Source: Psococerastis gibbosa (taxonomy: Eukaryota; Arthropoda; Insecta; Psocodea; Psocidae). From it: 64,000 nt of DNA. The first letter of the stretch is position 1; each line of letters begins with the position of its first letter. Below are positions 11,083 to 23,010 of the stretch, one piece after another. The stretch is from contig OZ020485.1 in NCBI GenBank assembly GCA_963971405.1, positions 44,265,469 to 44,329,468 of the forward strand, read 5' to 3'. A program made the position numbers and the translations under genes. Below the pieces are notes generated by a model. That model had not been told where the DNA came from, made no database searches, and was given only the letters and a program-made list of their open reading frames with translations.

Positions 11083-12290
11083 GCAATATTAATTGAAAAA
11101 CATTATTGTAAATGTATAAATTAAAAATTATTCCCAATATACCTAACAACTTACACTTAATACAGTAATACGATTCTAAAAATTTAAATGTCATTGGACA
11201 CCATGGGTTTGGGTGGGAAATAAATCATCATAATTAGGTACAGTAGTAAAACGGGCATAGCGTTTAAAGTGGCTGGTCTAGTTCTTTAGTTATTGTTGTG
11301 TATGTTAGCTTAGTCGCGTCTCAGTGCGTCTTCTATAAATTTCTGTCTCTCGGAAGAAGATTAATCTTCTTATTATAAGCATTCTAAATCACATTCAATA
11401 GGTATTGCGCCTATCTATACGACTAGCCAACTACAGTTCCTAGATGCTTTGTTACTCAGAAAAATATTTTTTGACCCTTTGACCTTGAGGCTTCAACTGC
11501 TGCATAAGCGTTCAATGGAGCAAAAGACCTTACCACAATTCACTGCACTTTCTCCAAGCCTGTGAAATACTCCAAAGAAAACTTTCCTTTCTCTGGCAGT
11601 TGGACCTTGACCAAGTCCTAAGAGTCATTAACTTTTAATTAGCTTGGTAACTACCTGAAAAATAAAAAGGAGTCCCTCTACTCCTTCTCCCGCCCGTGAA
11701 GCCCCTTTCAGTAATTACTCCAGGGCCCATTTGATACAAACTTTCTGTATCTAGGCATAGCATAATCGTAAATTTGCAGGAGCTATTTGAGTGACGTCCT
11801 TGTCGTGAATGGGTTTTGATTCATTGGTGGTACGCCGGGTACGCGTTTCCATTTCAAGGTACCTAATACGCTATTACGTTCCAGGTACTGCTCACTGCTC
11901 AGAGCTCATAGCTGTACCTATTATACCTATACATGGGCGTAACCAGGATATATTCGGGGTAGGCACTGCCCGAGAGGGTGGGCTTAAACCCTCTAGCTAC
12001 TGTAATTTATGCTGGATTAGGAACTTAGAACGACACGAAAATGCATGCCACATTCTGCCAGATCTTTGATATCTTCTGAAGTAGACTCTGCGGGATTGCC
12101 CCAGCCATTGACTAAGCCCCATTTCTACAATGATAAAAGACGTTGGCAAATCGCGACTGCGAGAACCATTCGTGTGTAGCCTACCGGGCCATAGTGATAA
12201 TTTCCCCGTCACTATAAATAGAATTTATTTCAAAAATAAATAAATAAATACTTCTTAAATTAATAAATTAGGTACCTGCACTAGCCGGCC
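11083..12290. other. Intergenic, no gene recognised
   Basis: AT-rich sequence downstream of DUF4773 gene 2. Open frames near 11809-12212 overlap on both strands and show no protein similarity that I recognise. Confidence 0.4.
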
Positions 12291-12299
12291 GCCATACCA

Positions 12300-12490
12300 A
12301 GTTGAATCCAGCGGACCAGAGCAGGTTCAAAGATGCAGATAACTTGGTCGTGTGCACAGTGCCGGTAGGGAAACATGGTAGGACTTGTCCTGGTCACCTC
12401 CGAACTAATCGTGTGACTTCACTGTGTTTGCCAAGTGGTTCGGATTCCACTATAGTCAGGAGGTCCACTGTCCTATGGGCCCACACCGTG
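12300..12490 (-). mobile_element. SINE-C-like repeat, truncated copy
   Basis: On the minus strand it matches the repeats at 19723 and 59175: TGGACCTCCTGACTATAGTGG, ATTCCGAACCACTTGG and GGAGGTGACCAGGA. Confidence 0.65.
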
Positions 12491-12721
12491 GCCTGGGACT
12501 GTGCCCAACCATACTACTACACAGTAGTACATTTTGTTTCTGCAGTCACATTTCTGGTTAATTTTAGAGGCTCTTACGATAGCACTGGCTCCCAGATTCG
12601 AATTATTTATTCGTATTTATTACGATTCGTATTTGGGACATGTTCGTGCTCCTGCGTATCTCACACGTTGAAAGATTGGTATATCGTGATAAATCGTTCT
12701 GGTACTATCACTCTGTTGCTC

Positions 12722-15700
12722 CTAAGACGTCAGCAACACCCCTTTCTCTGTAGTAGTTCTCTTCCCCTTCTTCGGAGGCTTCACACTATCGGTGACGAGC
12801 TCGTCGTAGTCCTCTATCTCGTCCGTGTCGGGGCTGCTGGTCACCAGGGGGACCGGCAGACCTCCTCCGTCCTCGGGTCGCACCACAGCGAACCCGTTCT
12901 GCCCCATTCGTATGCAGTCGAAGTTGAATGTGAACGCCGTCTCTCTGTTCCACTGAGTTTCCAGGTCTACGCACGCGTGTATGTTCCGTTCGATAAAGTA
13001 GACGTTGTTGAAGCGAAGACAAACACGAAGGCTAGTGAGGCGCGGAATCGGTAAGCATAGTGGTGGTGGATCTTTACCTGGAATAAGAGAAACATCTTAA
13101 ATATTATCCTTATGCTCCACTTCGTCCATCTACGACATATTTGAAAGATAGAGTCCGTTAAACCATCTAGTAGGCTAACTGGTAGATTCTCATTAACATT
13201 CATGGTGCTTAGGACCTTAAGCTTAGGACTTTTGTGGTCTATTGGACCTTGCATTTCGGCTATTGGCTATGGTGACAGGAAGAGAAGCCAAGCCCATGAC
13301 GTTAGCGTCCGACCCGGTCGAGTAAAAGAAATGGGTCCGGGCGACCCCCTCTCGCTGCGCACGCGGGACTAAGATGGATGAAGAAGAAAGAAGAAGAATC
13401 CTATGGTGTCTGTATACCATTTTCCTGTCAACCCTTTTCTGCAGCTTCCTTTGGGCTACACATACTTTGGATACATCTCCATTGGACCTCGAAATAGGTT
13501 TCAACCTCAAGGATGTGTTTGGTGTAGCATTCTGAGATTCTTTCATAAGCTAAACAGTGCTATTACCGATCTATTCTAATATTAAAATGTTAGTCTTACC
13601 TGAAACTCGGTTGGAATAAAAAGTCTTGTCGTTGAGTTGAACTTTAACACCAATACTAAAGTCGTCAGGTTCGTAGGTGAAAATACTGCAGACTCGATTT
13701 CTTACGTTTATCGTGAAAAAATGTAGTATAGCACCTGTGCAACATCGGCATGACCCTTCCTTACAAGTACATGGTCTCGGTGATGTTCCTGAAGTATTTC
13801 TGTAGCCTCTCAGTAAATCAAGTGAGATGTCGTTTGTTCCTGTGAAACAAATTAGAAATGATTGCGAGTAGGTTATTATTGTGTGCCCCCTTACACTGAA
13901 ACCATGCACAGCCACAGCGTTATTGCATTATACAATTATAGATACATATATATGTCACTGCATGTTTTTGTAAAGTTCAAATAAAGTGCTGGTTTTATTA
14001 GCTGCGTCAATTTACATTGTCGTCTCTGATTAGGGGTATAAAGTATTGTTTCCCCTCACCTATGTCCTTTGATCTGGTGTCTGCACTGTGTACATGGAAA
14101 GAGCAGACGTTTGACTATATAATCATTACAAGTTACAAAACAATCCTTCTCAACTTACCATTAACCAGAGACCAAATCTTTGCCTTTAGTTCCGGGGAGT
14201 TTTTTTCGATTTGAAACTGTGAAATGAGGGTGCTGATTGCTGCAAATTATAAGTAAACTTTTTATTATTGGAGGTAAATTCCAATTGTTTATTTATATTA
14301 CTAAAACGGTAAATACATATGCTTCGGAGGGCATGTAAAGCTGGTTCCGGGCTTGTTGAGTGTAAGAGAGCCCTAACTCCGATAGATTGGCATAGTAATA
14401 GAACAAAAACAGTCAATATTTTTTATTTATATATTTAAATAATGTGATTTTTTGCGGAAAATGACGTTGGCCTCGAAATTTTATGTTTTTTGGGCTACTG
14501 AATCCGATTCTGTCATTTCCCAACAAAATTTCGGGGCGGAACTTTGCCAAAAATGCAAAAGGACGGAAAAAAAACCATGCTTCTCGCTGTCACCATCAAT
14601 TTTTTCAAACAAATTTACAGTATCTATTCCAAAGGAAAGACCATGAAACTTTCTACAAATCCATTGCTTAAGATTTTTGTTTATGATCAATGGTTTCAGC
14701 TTAACCAGGGAGCTCCGAAATCGCCCTGTTCAGCTGCATCCTCCAAATGTCTTTACTCCCCAAATGAAGGTACCTACTGCCAGAAATGAACAATGATCGT
14801 TAGCTTTTCGTAGATTTACAACCTGATGCCTCTGAACCGCAATATTTTTGGAATTGGAAAAACTGGGAGAGTCAAAGACATTTGGAAGACGCAGCTGGAC
14901 AAAGCGATTTTGGAGCTCCTTCTTAGGTTCAAACCATTGATCATATAGAAAAACTCTGTAGCAAAGGATATGCAGAAGCTTTTCTGGTATTTAATTTAGA
15001 ATAGATAAATGCTTTACCGAGCTGTAGCGAGAAAATCGCGGAGAGACGTGCTTTTTTTCACTTCTTTTACATTTTTGGCAAAGTTCCACCCCGAAAATTC
15101 GGTGGTAAATGACAGAATCTAATTCAGCACCCCCAATAAATATTAAAAAACAAAAAAATTTCTCCGCAAAAAACTACAAATTGTCGTATTATTAGGGCGA
15201 ATCAGACTAACTTAGGCTAAATAGGTCGATATTGTATGTTTCGTATTGAGTGACTAAGTCCAATTTATTGATTCAACTTTTCAGCCATACTTGTGTATTT
15301 CTTTCACTCACTTTTCACTATTTCCCTTGTCAAGTAATAATTATAAAAATAATAAATATATAAATAACGATAAATAATAATAATAATAATAAGCATATAT
15401 TGAAGGCAAGCTGCTGAGACGTTATTCCGTTAATCCGATTTGACAAATATAGAGATATACGATATACAGTAAATTAAATATATTGACTTCCCAGTTTCGT
15501 GATTTTCTGAGATGAATCAAATGAAAGTAAGGTCAAACTGCGGAAGCAAGTGCTTTCTTATTTTCCCAGATAAGATAGGCGTTCGCAATTACTGCGTAAT
15601 GTAATATTTTGTAAGTATACTGCATTGGCGTAAATAGGGGGGTCCTGGGGGGGCTTAGCCCCCCCAGGTCCACCCGTGCCTAGCCCCCCCCCATGATTTT

Positions 15701-16411
15701 TGGTGACGAAGACGTTATGGAGGCTAAAGGCATAGTATCCACAGTAATGAAAGGGAAATTTATTCTTAGTATGCTTACTTTACTTGAAAAAAATCAACAT
15801 ATTGACCAAGTACTTTCACAAAATATATATTACTAGAAATGCTTAAAACCAGAGCTATTTTTTCAAAATTTTTCTTTGGGGGAGACCCCCGGGCCCCCCT
15901 CAGTGGTAGGTTTATTCATCGATAAAATCTCAACTGTGCTGCTTGCAAAGTGCGTAAAACCTCCCTAATTTGGGCCTATTCATCAATTTTTGTTCTCCGG
16001 GGGAGCCCCCGGGCCCCCCTTTCTCCAGGGTATAATATGCGTAAAACCTCACTAATTTCGACCTATTCAGCAATTTTTGTTCTCCTGGGGAGACGCCCGG
16101 GCCCCCTTTCTCCAGGGTAGAATATTCGTAAAACCTCACTAATTTGAGCCCATTTATGAGTTTTTTCCTCCGGGGGAGACCCCCGCCCGGGCCCCCCTTT
16201 CTCCAGGGTATAATATGCGTAAAACCTCACTAATTTGGGCCCATTTATCGATTTTTTTTTCTCCGGGGGATCAAAGTCTTGGGGTCCTAAAGCCCCCCCC
16301 CCCCAGAAATTTTGGGAATTTACGCCAATTGTTTACTGTAAGTGTCTCGTACTTACCGGCTATTGCCACAGCAGGCAGCAATAAGACAAGCAACCCAACT
16401 TGTCGGCGCAT
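12722..16411 (-). CDS. Secreted DUF4773 protein 2, complete, 3 exons
   Basis: Exons (minus strand): 16411-16357, 13839-13600, 13077-12722. All joints are phase 1; 651 nt, 216 aa. Residues 1-18 (MRRQVGLLVLLLPAVAIA) are a signal peptide. The DUF4773 domain covers about 42-159, with the ten-cysteine pattern CTCKEGSCRCC, VCSIF, PPPLCLP, VCLRF, HACVDLE and FDCIRMGQNG. An extra intron splits the domain at Gly99, just before KDPPP; gene 1 has no intron there. The tail carries DEIEDYDELV, like the YDEVVE of gene 1, then a basic end. Intron 1 (2.5 kb) holds a long-inverted-repeat MITE and a GC-rich hAT-like element. Function unknown; the role in the secretory route is inferred from the signal peptide. 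Confidence 0.9.
13245..13560. repeat. Unclassified repeat-like intronic block
   Basis: Lies in intron 2 of DUF4773 gene 2. CTGCGCACGCGG and GAAGAAGAAAGAAGAAG resemble a block at 44158-44220 inside DUF4773 gene 4. Probably a short retroposon with a GAA-rich tail. Confidence 0.35.
14319..14430 (+). mobile_element. SINE-A, 5'-truncated copy
   Basis: Starts within the body (TATGCTTCGGAGGGCATGTAAAG) and ends TAGTAATAGAACAAAAACAG plus an A/T-rich tail. Lacks the tRNA-like head seen at 24032. Confidence 0.7.
14445..15175. mobile_element. Long-terminal-inverted-repeat MITE
   Basis: The left arm (TTTTTTGCGGAAAATGACG onward, with ACTTTGCCAAAAATG) is mirrored by the right arm (CATTTTTGGCAAAGTTCCAC, ending TTTCTCCGCAAAAAA). 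A second inner pairing involves AACCATTGATCATA. No transposase remains. Lies in intron 1 of DUF4773 gene 2. Confidence 0.65.
15630..16328. mobile_element. GC-tract hAT-like element with internal tandem repeats
   Basis: Ends ATTGGCGTAAAT and ATTTACGCCAAT. Inside, a unit of about 90 bp repeats four times: CTCCGGGGGAGACCCCCGGGC, CTTTCTCCAGGGTATAATATG, CGTAAAACCTCACTAATTTGG. Flanks GTATACTG and TTTACTGT are only roughly alike. Confidence 0.6.
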
Positions 16412-16672
16412 ATCACAGTAATAATATTTATCTCTGGACCGTAAGATACCGATAGAAAGTCTGGAACGGGTTCTCCAGTAGGATTTCCAAGCCCCTTCTC
16501 TACCTGCACAAATACCTAATCAATTAATACGTACCGTAGCCTACCTAATTTATACTCACGTGCCTACAATCACAATGTACTTTGTATTGATTGGCCTGAT
16601 TACAAAACAAGCTTCTTTCTCTATAACGGAAATGACACTACGTGAGGGCAAGAAACTAAACTCAAACCGTCC

Positions 16673-17757
16673 CTAGTAACGTATCCTTCGATAGGGGTGA
16701 AATACAGTACCATCATTAGAAACCCTTCGGCTTCCATTTATGTTTTTCGGGAGGAGAACAGGTGGGTTACGTCCTGGCTTCGTCTGGTTGGCCTTCACTA
16801 TTTCAAGGGACGAGGTAAGGGTCTCCACTTTCCCTCTTTCTTCCCTAGTAACGCATCCTTCGATAGGGGTCAAATACCTTCGAGCAGACCCCTAAGACAC
16901 CTTCCGGCTTCCTTTTATGTTTTTCGGGAGGAGAACAGGTGGGTTACGTCCTGGCTTCGTCTGGTTGGCCTTCACTATTTCAAGGGACGAGGTAAGGGTC
17001 TCCACTTTCCCTCTTTCTTCCCTAGTAACGCATCCTTCGATAGGGGTCAAATACCTTTCTTAAGGGACGAGGTAGGGGTCTCCCTTTCCCTCTTTCTTCC
17101 CTAGTGGCCTAGTAACGCATCCTTCGATAGGGGTCAAATACCTTCGAGCAGACCCATAAGACACCTTCCGGCTTCCATTTATGTTTTTCGGGAGGAGAAC
17201 AGGTGGGTTACGTCCTGGCTTCGTCTGGTTGGCCTTCACTATTTCAAGGGACGAGGTAAGGGTCTCCACTTTCCCTCTTTCTTCCCTAGTAACGCATCCT
17301 TCGATAGCGGTCAAATACCTTTCTTAAGGGACGAGGTCACGAGGTAGGGGTCTCCCTTTCCCTCTTTCTTCCCTAGTGGCCTAGTAACGCATCCTTCGAT
17401 AGGGGTCAAATACCTTCGAGCAGACCCATAAGACACCTTCCGGCTTCCATTTATGTTTTTCGGGAGGAGAACAGCTGGGTTGCGTCCAGGTTTCGTCTGG
17501 TTGGTCTTCACTACTTCAAAGTTCAAGGGACGAGGTAGGAGTCTGCACTTTCTCTCTTTCTTCCCTAGTAACGCATCCTTCGATAGGGGTCAAATACCTT
17601 CGAGCAGACCCCTAAGACACCTTCCGGCTTCCATTTATGTTTTTCAGGAGGAGAACAGCTGGGTTACGTCCTGGTTTCGTCTGGTTGGTCTTCACTACTT
17701 CAAAGTTCAAGGGACGAGGTAGGAGTCTGCACTTTCCCTCTTTCTGCCCTAGTAACG
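16673..17757. repeat. Satellite-like tandem array with alternating unit length
   Basis: Counting from each CTAGTAAC, units begin at 16673, 16845, 17022, 17109, 17286, 17381, 17565 and 17749. Lengths are about 172, 177, 87, 177, 95, 184 and 184 bp. Short units are long units with the TTCGAGCAGACC-to-GGCCTTCACT part removed. Open frames across it are repeat translation, not genes. It lies between DUF4773 genes 2 and 3. Confidence 0.9.
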
Positions 17758-18612
17758 ATCATTACACGGTTTAGCCTATTATAGTATGTTCCTTATGTTC
17801 CCTGTGAAGCAGTAAAATGTCTCGAAGCATAGTTATGTTATGGATCGCCACAACTGGTATATGGGCTAGTAAGTTCAAGAGCTTTCATAGCCATCTAGCG
17901 AATCAATTGCGGAAGTAGCCTATGCTATTGTACGAACACCTTAGTGGGCACAGCAATTTTATGAGGAAGATGAGGTGGCTAACAAATTTATTGTTTTTAC
18001 AATAATTTAATCAGTATTATTAATTTACAGTCGGGCGGGTGTTGGAACTTGGCTCGTGCGCTTCCGCGCACGTTAATAAAAAAGTGAGCTACTATGAACG
18101 ACTCTCTTAGGCATGAACAATGAGCTCGTACTCTTTCTAGCGCCAAATACCATAGGACTGAGATTTTTAGTGGCGGATATAATACTACAGTAGTATTATT
18201 GCTAATCAGAGAAGTTGTAGCTCTGACGATTATGTTTTCGCATTTAAAAAAATTGCAGACAAATAAATAATAAATTATATTATCCACTGGACGAATAAAA
18301 TCAGTCATGAACAAAATGCAATGTTTAAATTACTGTCACACACACATTCATTCTCCATTCATTCAACAATTGACTACAATGTTATTCAGATTTACAAGAT
18401 TTAGTGCGTAAAGTGAGCAAGAGTCAGAAAATCAGTTAACTCTTGTCGTTTTCCCAAGAAAATAAGAAGAGTTAACCAAGTTTGATTGGTCTCAATCGGA
18501 CATAAAATTAGCACTAAAAACATAAGGCCATAGAAAACCCATAGATTGTGCTAAGATTTTATGACAGATAGTTAATTTGAACGCATTGGAGCCGACTCAC
18601 ACCAATGGTTTA

Positions 18613-21600
18613 TTATAATCGGTCAAGATTCATTCTTTTATGAACTCTGCTACTTCGCCCTCTCATTGAGTCGGTGGGAATGCTGGGTGTGAACCTCCAG
18701 GCTGGCCTAAGGAACCAATTTTGTTGAGACCTACCCTTCTTCACTTCTGCTACTATGTGTCTAATCTTTTTAATTTGCCTTTCTTCATCATCCCCTCCTA
18801 AACCTATGTCACCGTCACCCTCTATCCCTACATCTTCATCTTCTTCTTCCTCTTCTGACACGTTGTCAGAAACCTTTTCACTTACACTCTCTGCTGGTGC
18901 AGCTGTTGATTCTTCAGCCTGACTAGTTGTCAGATCTTGTTTCTTTTCGTCAGATTCGTAGTCTATGACTTCATCAATGATGGGTTCTTTCTCTTCGTTA
19001 CTATCAACTAAATTAGTTTCAGGTTTTTTGTCGGAGTTTTGAATTATAGACGCAGCTGCCTGAACTTCGGGTACTTTTTCGTCTTCACCATCAGCATCTT
19101 CGTCGTCATCGTCAACGTCCAAAACACTAAAAATATCATCTTCTGCTGCTGGTTCCTTTTCATCACTTTCGTCGTCGTCATCATCATCGTCATCATCGTC
19201 AACAACACCGGACAAAATATCATCGCCGTCGTCCTCCTCTTCTGATTCATCGCTTGGTTTTTCTTGTTTTACAGGTACTTTCTTTTTGTCGCTATTGAAT
19301 GTATTTCTCTTGTTGTCATCCCCACCAATGATTGAGTCAAATAAATCATCATCAGGATCCTCTTCAGATTCCTCACTTGCTTGATCTTGTTTCACGGGTT
19401 GTTTAATACTGTTACTCTCCACAGATTCTTCATCTTCTTCGTTGCTTTCATCATCATCATCATCATCATCATCGTCATCTTCTATAAAAAATTAGAAAAA
19501 GCGTTAATGACTTGAAATACACATGTTTGAGGTTTTACCAGCAACTATTGTAATTAACTAGAAAGTATTAAATTAGTTTATGAAACCTTTAATGAATATT
19601 CCCAGCGAACTGTTGCAATTAGTAGTACTGTAGTCTTTTAGAAGTGATTATTTAATTATTATCAATATTGGTTATGGTATACTAATAATAGTTAATGTGT
19701 TGTTTGTTGTTTCTTACGCCTGCTTTCAGCTTTTCTGCTTTAAGCAACCCTGTCAGCCTGGCGGGGGGAGTGAGTCTGTTTGTTAACTTGAGGCACCCTA
19801 AGGGCAGACTCTTTCACCTCGGGGAAAGGGGAGTTGACAGACAGGGTGGACCTCCTGATTACAGTGGATTCCGAACCACTTGGAGAACATGGTAAAGTCA
19901 CACGATTAATTCGGAGGTGACCAGGACTCGATACGCACGTAGACTGACTGGTATAGTCTCAGCGCGATATCATCTCCCACCATGTTCCCCTGCCAACGCT
20001 GTACACACTACCAAGTTGCCGCAGTTTGAAACATGCTCTGCTCTAATGGATTCAACATGGTGAGGCCGTTGGCAGTAATAGTTAATGTAATTTTGTTACT
20101 CAACGCCATTTTATTTGCATTGGCTGCCTCGTTGAAAGTTAAAATATTAATAATAATGCTCCAATCAATGGGTTTTTAGGTTTAAGAATTTATTTAGCCA
20201 GGTGGCAGCTAATATAGACTAGATTGCGAATTGGAAAGAGTTCCGAAATTCGAAAGAGGTGCGTGACCTGCCATTTATTTATTCATAAAATGTAATTAAT
20301 TCTTATCACTAGCTGTCATATTGAACCTAGCCGAGTAACTGTATTGAAATTAAACTACGTACCAGCATCATCATCATCATCATCATCATCTTCACCGTCA
20401 TCATCATCCCCGAGAAAGTCAATGTCATCGTCGTCGTCGTCATCATCGTCTACTGGTTTCTTTACGGGCTTAGCATTAATTGAGCTTGACGGGAGGTCAC
20501 CCTTCTTCATCTGATCAGCTTGTTTCGGAGATGTGGTAGTAGTTGTCGCCGGCTTCTTCCCCACAGGCTTACTGGTTTTTTTCTTGTCCGAAGATATCTT
20601 TGTAATTTTGGCAACTTCATCAATCATTCCTTCAAAAAGATCATCTTCGTCATCTGATTCATCCTCTTCGGCCGCAACTTTCAAGTTATTCTTTACAACC
20701 TCATCAGTAGCCACCTCTTCAATTTGGGGGTTTGTTGAAGGAGTTGTCCCAGGTGTGACGATAACTGTGGCAGGAACGTTTTGTTGTGCCATAGCTGCTA
20801 CTGCTTCTACTTTCGCAACATCAATCATAGGAATTGTTGGCTGCGTACTAGGAGACGCAATTGTTGTAGTGGTAACTCTTATTTCGCTCACTTCTGATGT
20901 ACTAGGAACATTATCATTTACCGTTGATACTTCAATCATTGTCGTTTCAGTTGACTTAACATTTGGCATTTCCGTAGTACTTGTCGCTGCTTTGGCTGTT
21001 GTTAAAGTTGTCGCTACCGTTGTGGTAGATTCTTGCACTATATTACCAGGAACATGCTCTGTTGGCTTAAGAATTTCTTTTAGGGGCTTCTTTGGTCGCA
21101 GTGTTACTCTGTTTATTGGCCTCTGGGTTATTGTAATTCGAGGTGGGTTTGGACGAACTGTTGGTCTTGAAAACGGCAATAGAGGTTTTCTCGTAGTTGT
21201 ACTTATAGTCGCTGCGTCCTTAATCGGTTTTGCCGTCTTGATTTTCTTTTTCTTTTTATTTCCACTGTCGTCATCGCCAAATAAACCACCAAAGAAGTCT
21301 TCGTCTAAAACGCTAAACCCAGCATAGTCTGCGGAATCTTCTACTTCGTTATCTTCCTCTTCCGAGGCCTCATCGTCGTCATCAACATCTAAACCAAAAG
21401 CATCTTCATCGTCATCATCATCATCGTCATCGTCATCATCATCGTCGTCATCTAACCCATAGTCATCGTCGTCATCGTCATTTTCATTTTCTTTTTCGTC
21501 TGACGGTACTGGCGGTGCTGCTTCCAGACTTACACCTTTAGGGCCAAATTTAAAGCATGACACTCTTAATGCAGCTTCAATATCATCCAATGCTCGCAGT

Positions 21601-22467
21601 TCTAGTCCGAGGCAAGCCTTAAATTGTTCACCTGACCTTGAAATGCCATATACTCGTCCACAAAACTGGGAAATACCGCCTGGAAGACCCATGCAAACAG
21701 GCTTTGGCTTCTTCCCAGAGATTGTCCTGTTCGCTAGTACCCGATCTCCGAACGACATGGAGACCATCATGTTGTCGCCTTGGAGGTATTGCAGTGAAGC
21801 GCACCCTGGTCCTTTGATTGGCACAACCGGCAGCGAAAAGTCTCGGCAGCAGTTGCATTGGTTTGCTGAACAGGCGCAATAACGGTTTGGTGGCCCCTGC
21901 CGCTTCTGGGGTTTCTTTGCTCGACTTTTCCGGACATCTTTATTACTTTCTGAAAGAGTAGGTTTAAAAAATGATTACTTTATGGCACATGTTTTTTAAA
22001 TTGAGTTTAATTGAGTGAGGGGCGTTGGCGTAATAAGGGGGGTATGGGAGGGGGAGCTGTCTTGCTCGACTGTTTTAATGTATTAGTCTGGTAATCTCGG
22101 AGTTTAGGACTGTTCTTTTGTCATTGGTTATGTTTGAATATGCATTGCAATCACGGATATTGATATCTTAAAGGTTTTGTAGCCACCACCCACCTCCCCG
22201 CCCCAACTAGCGAGGCACTGGGGGCACGGAACACATGGGGTTATAAGACCTCCCCTCCAGGTATTTTGGTAAATTTACGCCAATAATTGTTAATGTTTTT
22301 AATGTCAATCTACTAAAAAACTACAATATCATCATGGAGTATTCAAATATTTTAAAATACAAATAATTCCGATGATACTTGATTGAAATCTTACCTATAA
22401 CTCCTGCCGCTGCAAACGCGAGAAAAAGAAAGACTAGTAGAAGCTCCACAATGAAGGATAAACGCAT
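18613..22467 (-). CDS. Secreted DUF4773 protein 3 with very acidic tail, complete, 3 exons
   Basis: Exons (minus strand): 22467-22395, 21949-20363, 19481-18613. Both joints are phase 1; 2,529 nt, 842 aa. Residues 1-24 are a signal peptide (MRLSFIVELLLVFLFLAFAA). The DUF4773 domain lies at about 49-170: CACSANQCNCC, SGKKPKPVCMGLP, FKACLGLEL, SCFKFGPKG. The remaining 670 residues are low-complexity. They contain several poly-Asp/Glu runs separated by short hydrophobic blocks (DDLFEGMI, DDIFSVLD, FSVLDEDFF, DDDLFDSII), a Thr/Pro/Val-rich middle and a basic end. Poly-Asp tracts suggest cation (perhaps calcium) binding, which is inference. Intron 2 falls inside a poly-Asp run, so GAT repeats lie at both exon edges. 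A TTTGCAG acceptor 17 bp before the ATG implies a further 5'UTR exon. Confidence 0.9.
19723..20062 (+). mobile_element. SINE-C-like repeat copy
   Basis: Near-identical to 59175-59515: TGCTTTAAGCAACCCTGTCAG, GAGGCACCCTAAGGGCAGAC, TCTCAGCGCG. A reverse fragment lies at 12300. Class not certain; length and copy similarity suggest a young non-autonomous element. Lies in intron 2 of DUF4773 gene 3. Confidence 0.7.
22024..22285. mobile_element. hAT-like element, GC-tract type
   Basis: GTTGGCGTAATAAGG at the left and AAATTTACGCCAAT at the right. The interior (TTTTGTCATTGGTTATGTTTG, then CCACCTCCCC) matches the element at 40748-41097. Lies in intron 1 of DUF4773 gene 3. Confidence 0.6.
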
Positions 22468-22810
22468 CCTGTCTGCCACTGCAGCTGCAAAGAAAATAAA
22501 AAAGTGTTATGTTAAATAAACCACTCGCATTACAGCGTAACGCACAGCTGTAATGAAAATAAAAAAAGGGTTATGTTAAATAAACCACTCGCTTTACAGT
22601 GTAGCGCACAATGTGCCAATGACCTTCTTGTAGAGCGGAACCTTGTCTGCTATGTGACTTTTCGTCTTAAGTGAGAATCGGGCTCAGAAGCGTTCAGGTA
22701 TGCTTCGCTGGCCACTACCCAATAAAATACTCCGTTACAGCACCTAGATACTGTACATAGATTGAAAGATAAAAAATAACTTGTCGTTGGCTTTATTGCA
22801 GTACCAGTGG

Positions 22811-22973
22811 CCCGATCATGGCGATTATAATACCGGAGTTAATATAATACCCTGGTATTATAAATGTTAACAAGAAAATTTTACAATGGAAAGTGCTATT
22901 CAAAATTTGCTTGTTTACATTTTTAACACCAGGAGTAAGTTAATACCAATCGCCATAATCGGCCCATACGGGA
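22811..22973. mobile_element. Palindromic MITE-E copy 2
   Basis: CCGATCATGGCGATTATAATAC at the left and CCAATCGCCATAATCGG at the right, with the family core in the opposite orientation. Confidence 0.7.
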
Positions 22974-23010
22974 GTACCCAGCAATGAGCTAATGTATCTT
23001 GTAAGTTTAA

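Noticed and set aside
12302-13054. 250-codon plus-strand open frame
   Set aside because: It crosses a SINE-C-like repeat and the antisense of DUF4773 gene 2 exon 3; the minus-strand gene model explains it better.
16697-17722. Open frames on both strands (135, 89, 84 and 71 codons)
   Set aside because: They are translations of the tandem array and repeat with its period.
16673-17757. CRISPR array
   Set aside because: Units are long, directly joined and without spacers, and the genome is eukaryotic.
18609-18614. Poly(A) signal of DUF4773 gene 3
   Set aside because: The AATAAA overlaps the TAA stop and would leave almost no 3'UTR; the same chance overlap occurs at the stop of pseudoprotease 1.
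20533-21327. 264-codon plus-strand open frame
   Set aside because: It is antisense to exon 2 of DUF4773 gene 3; its Val/Ser-rich content is the reverse reading of Asp and Thr codons.
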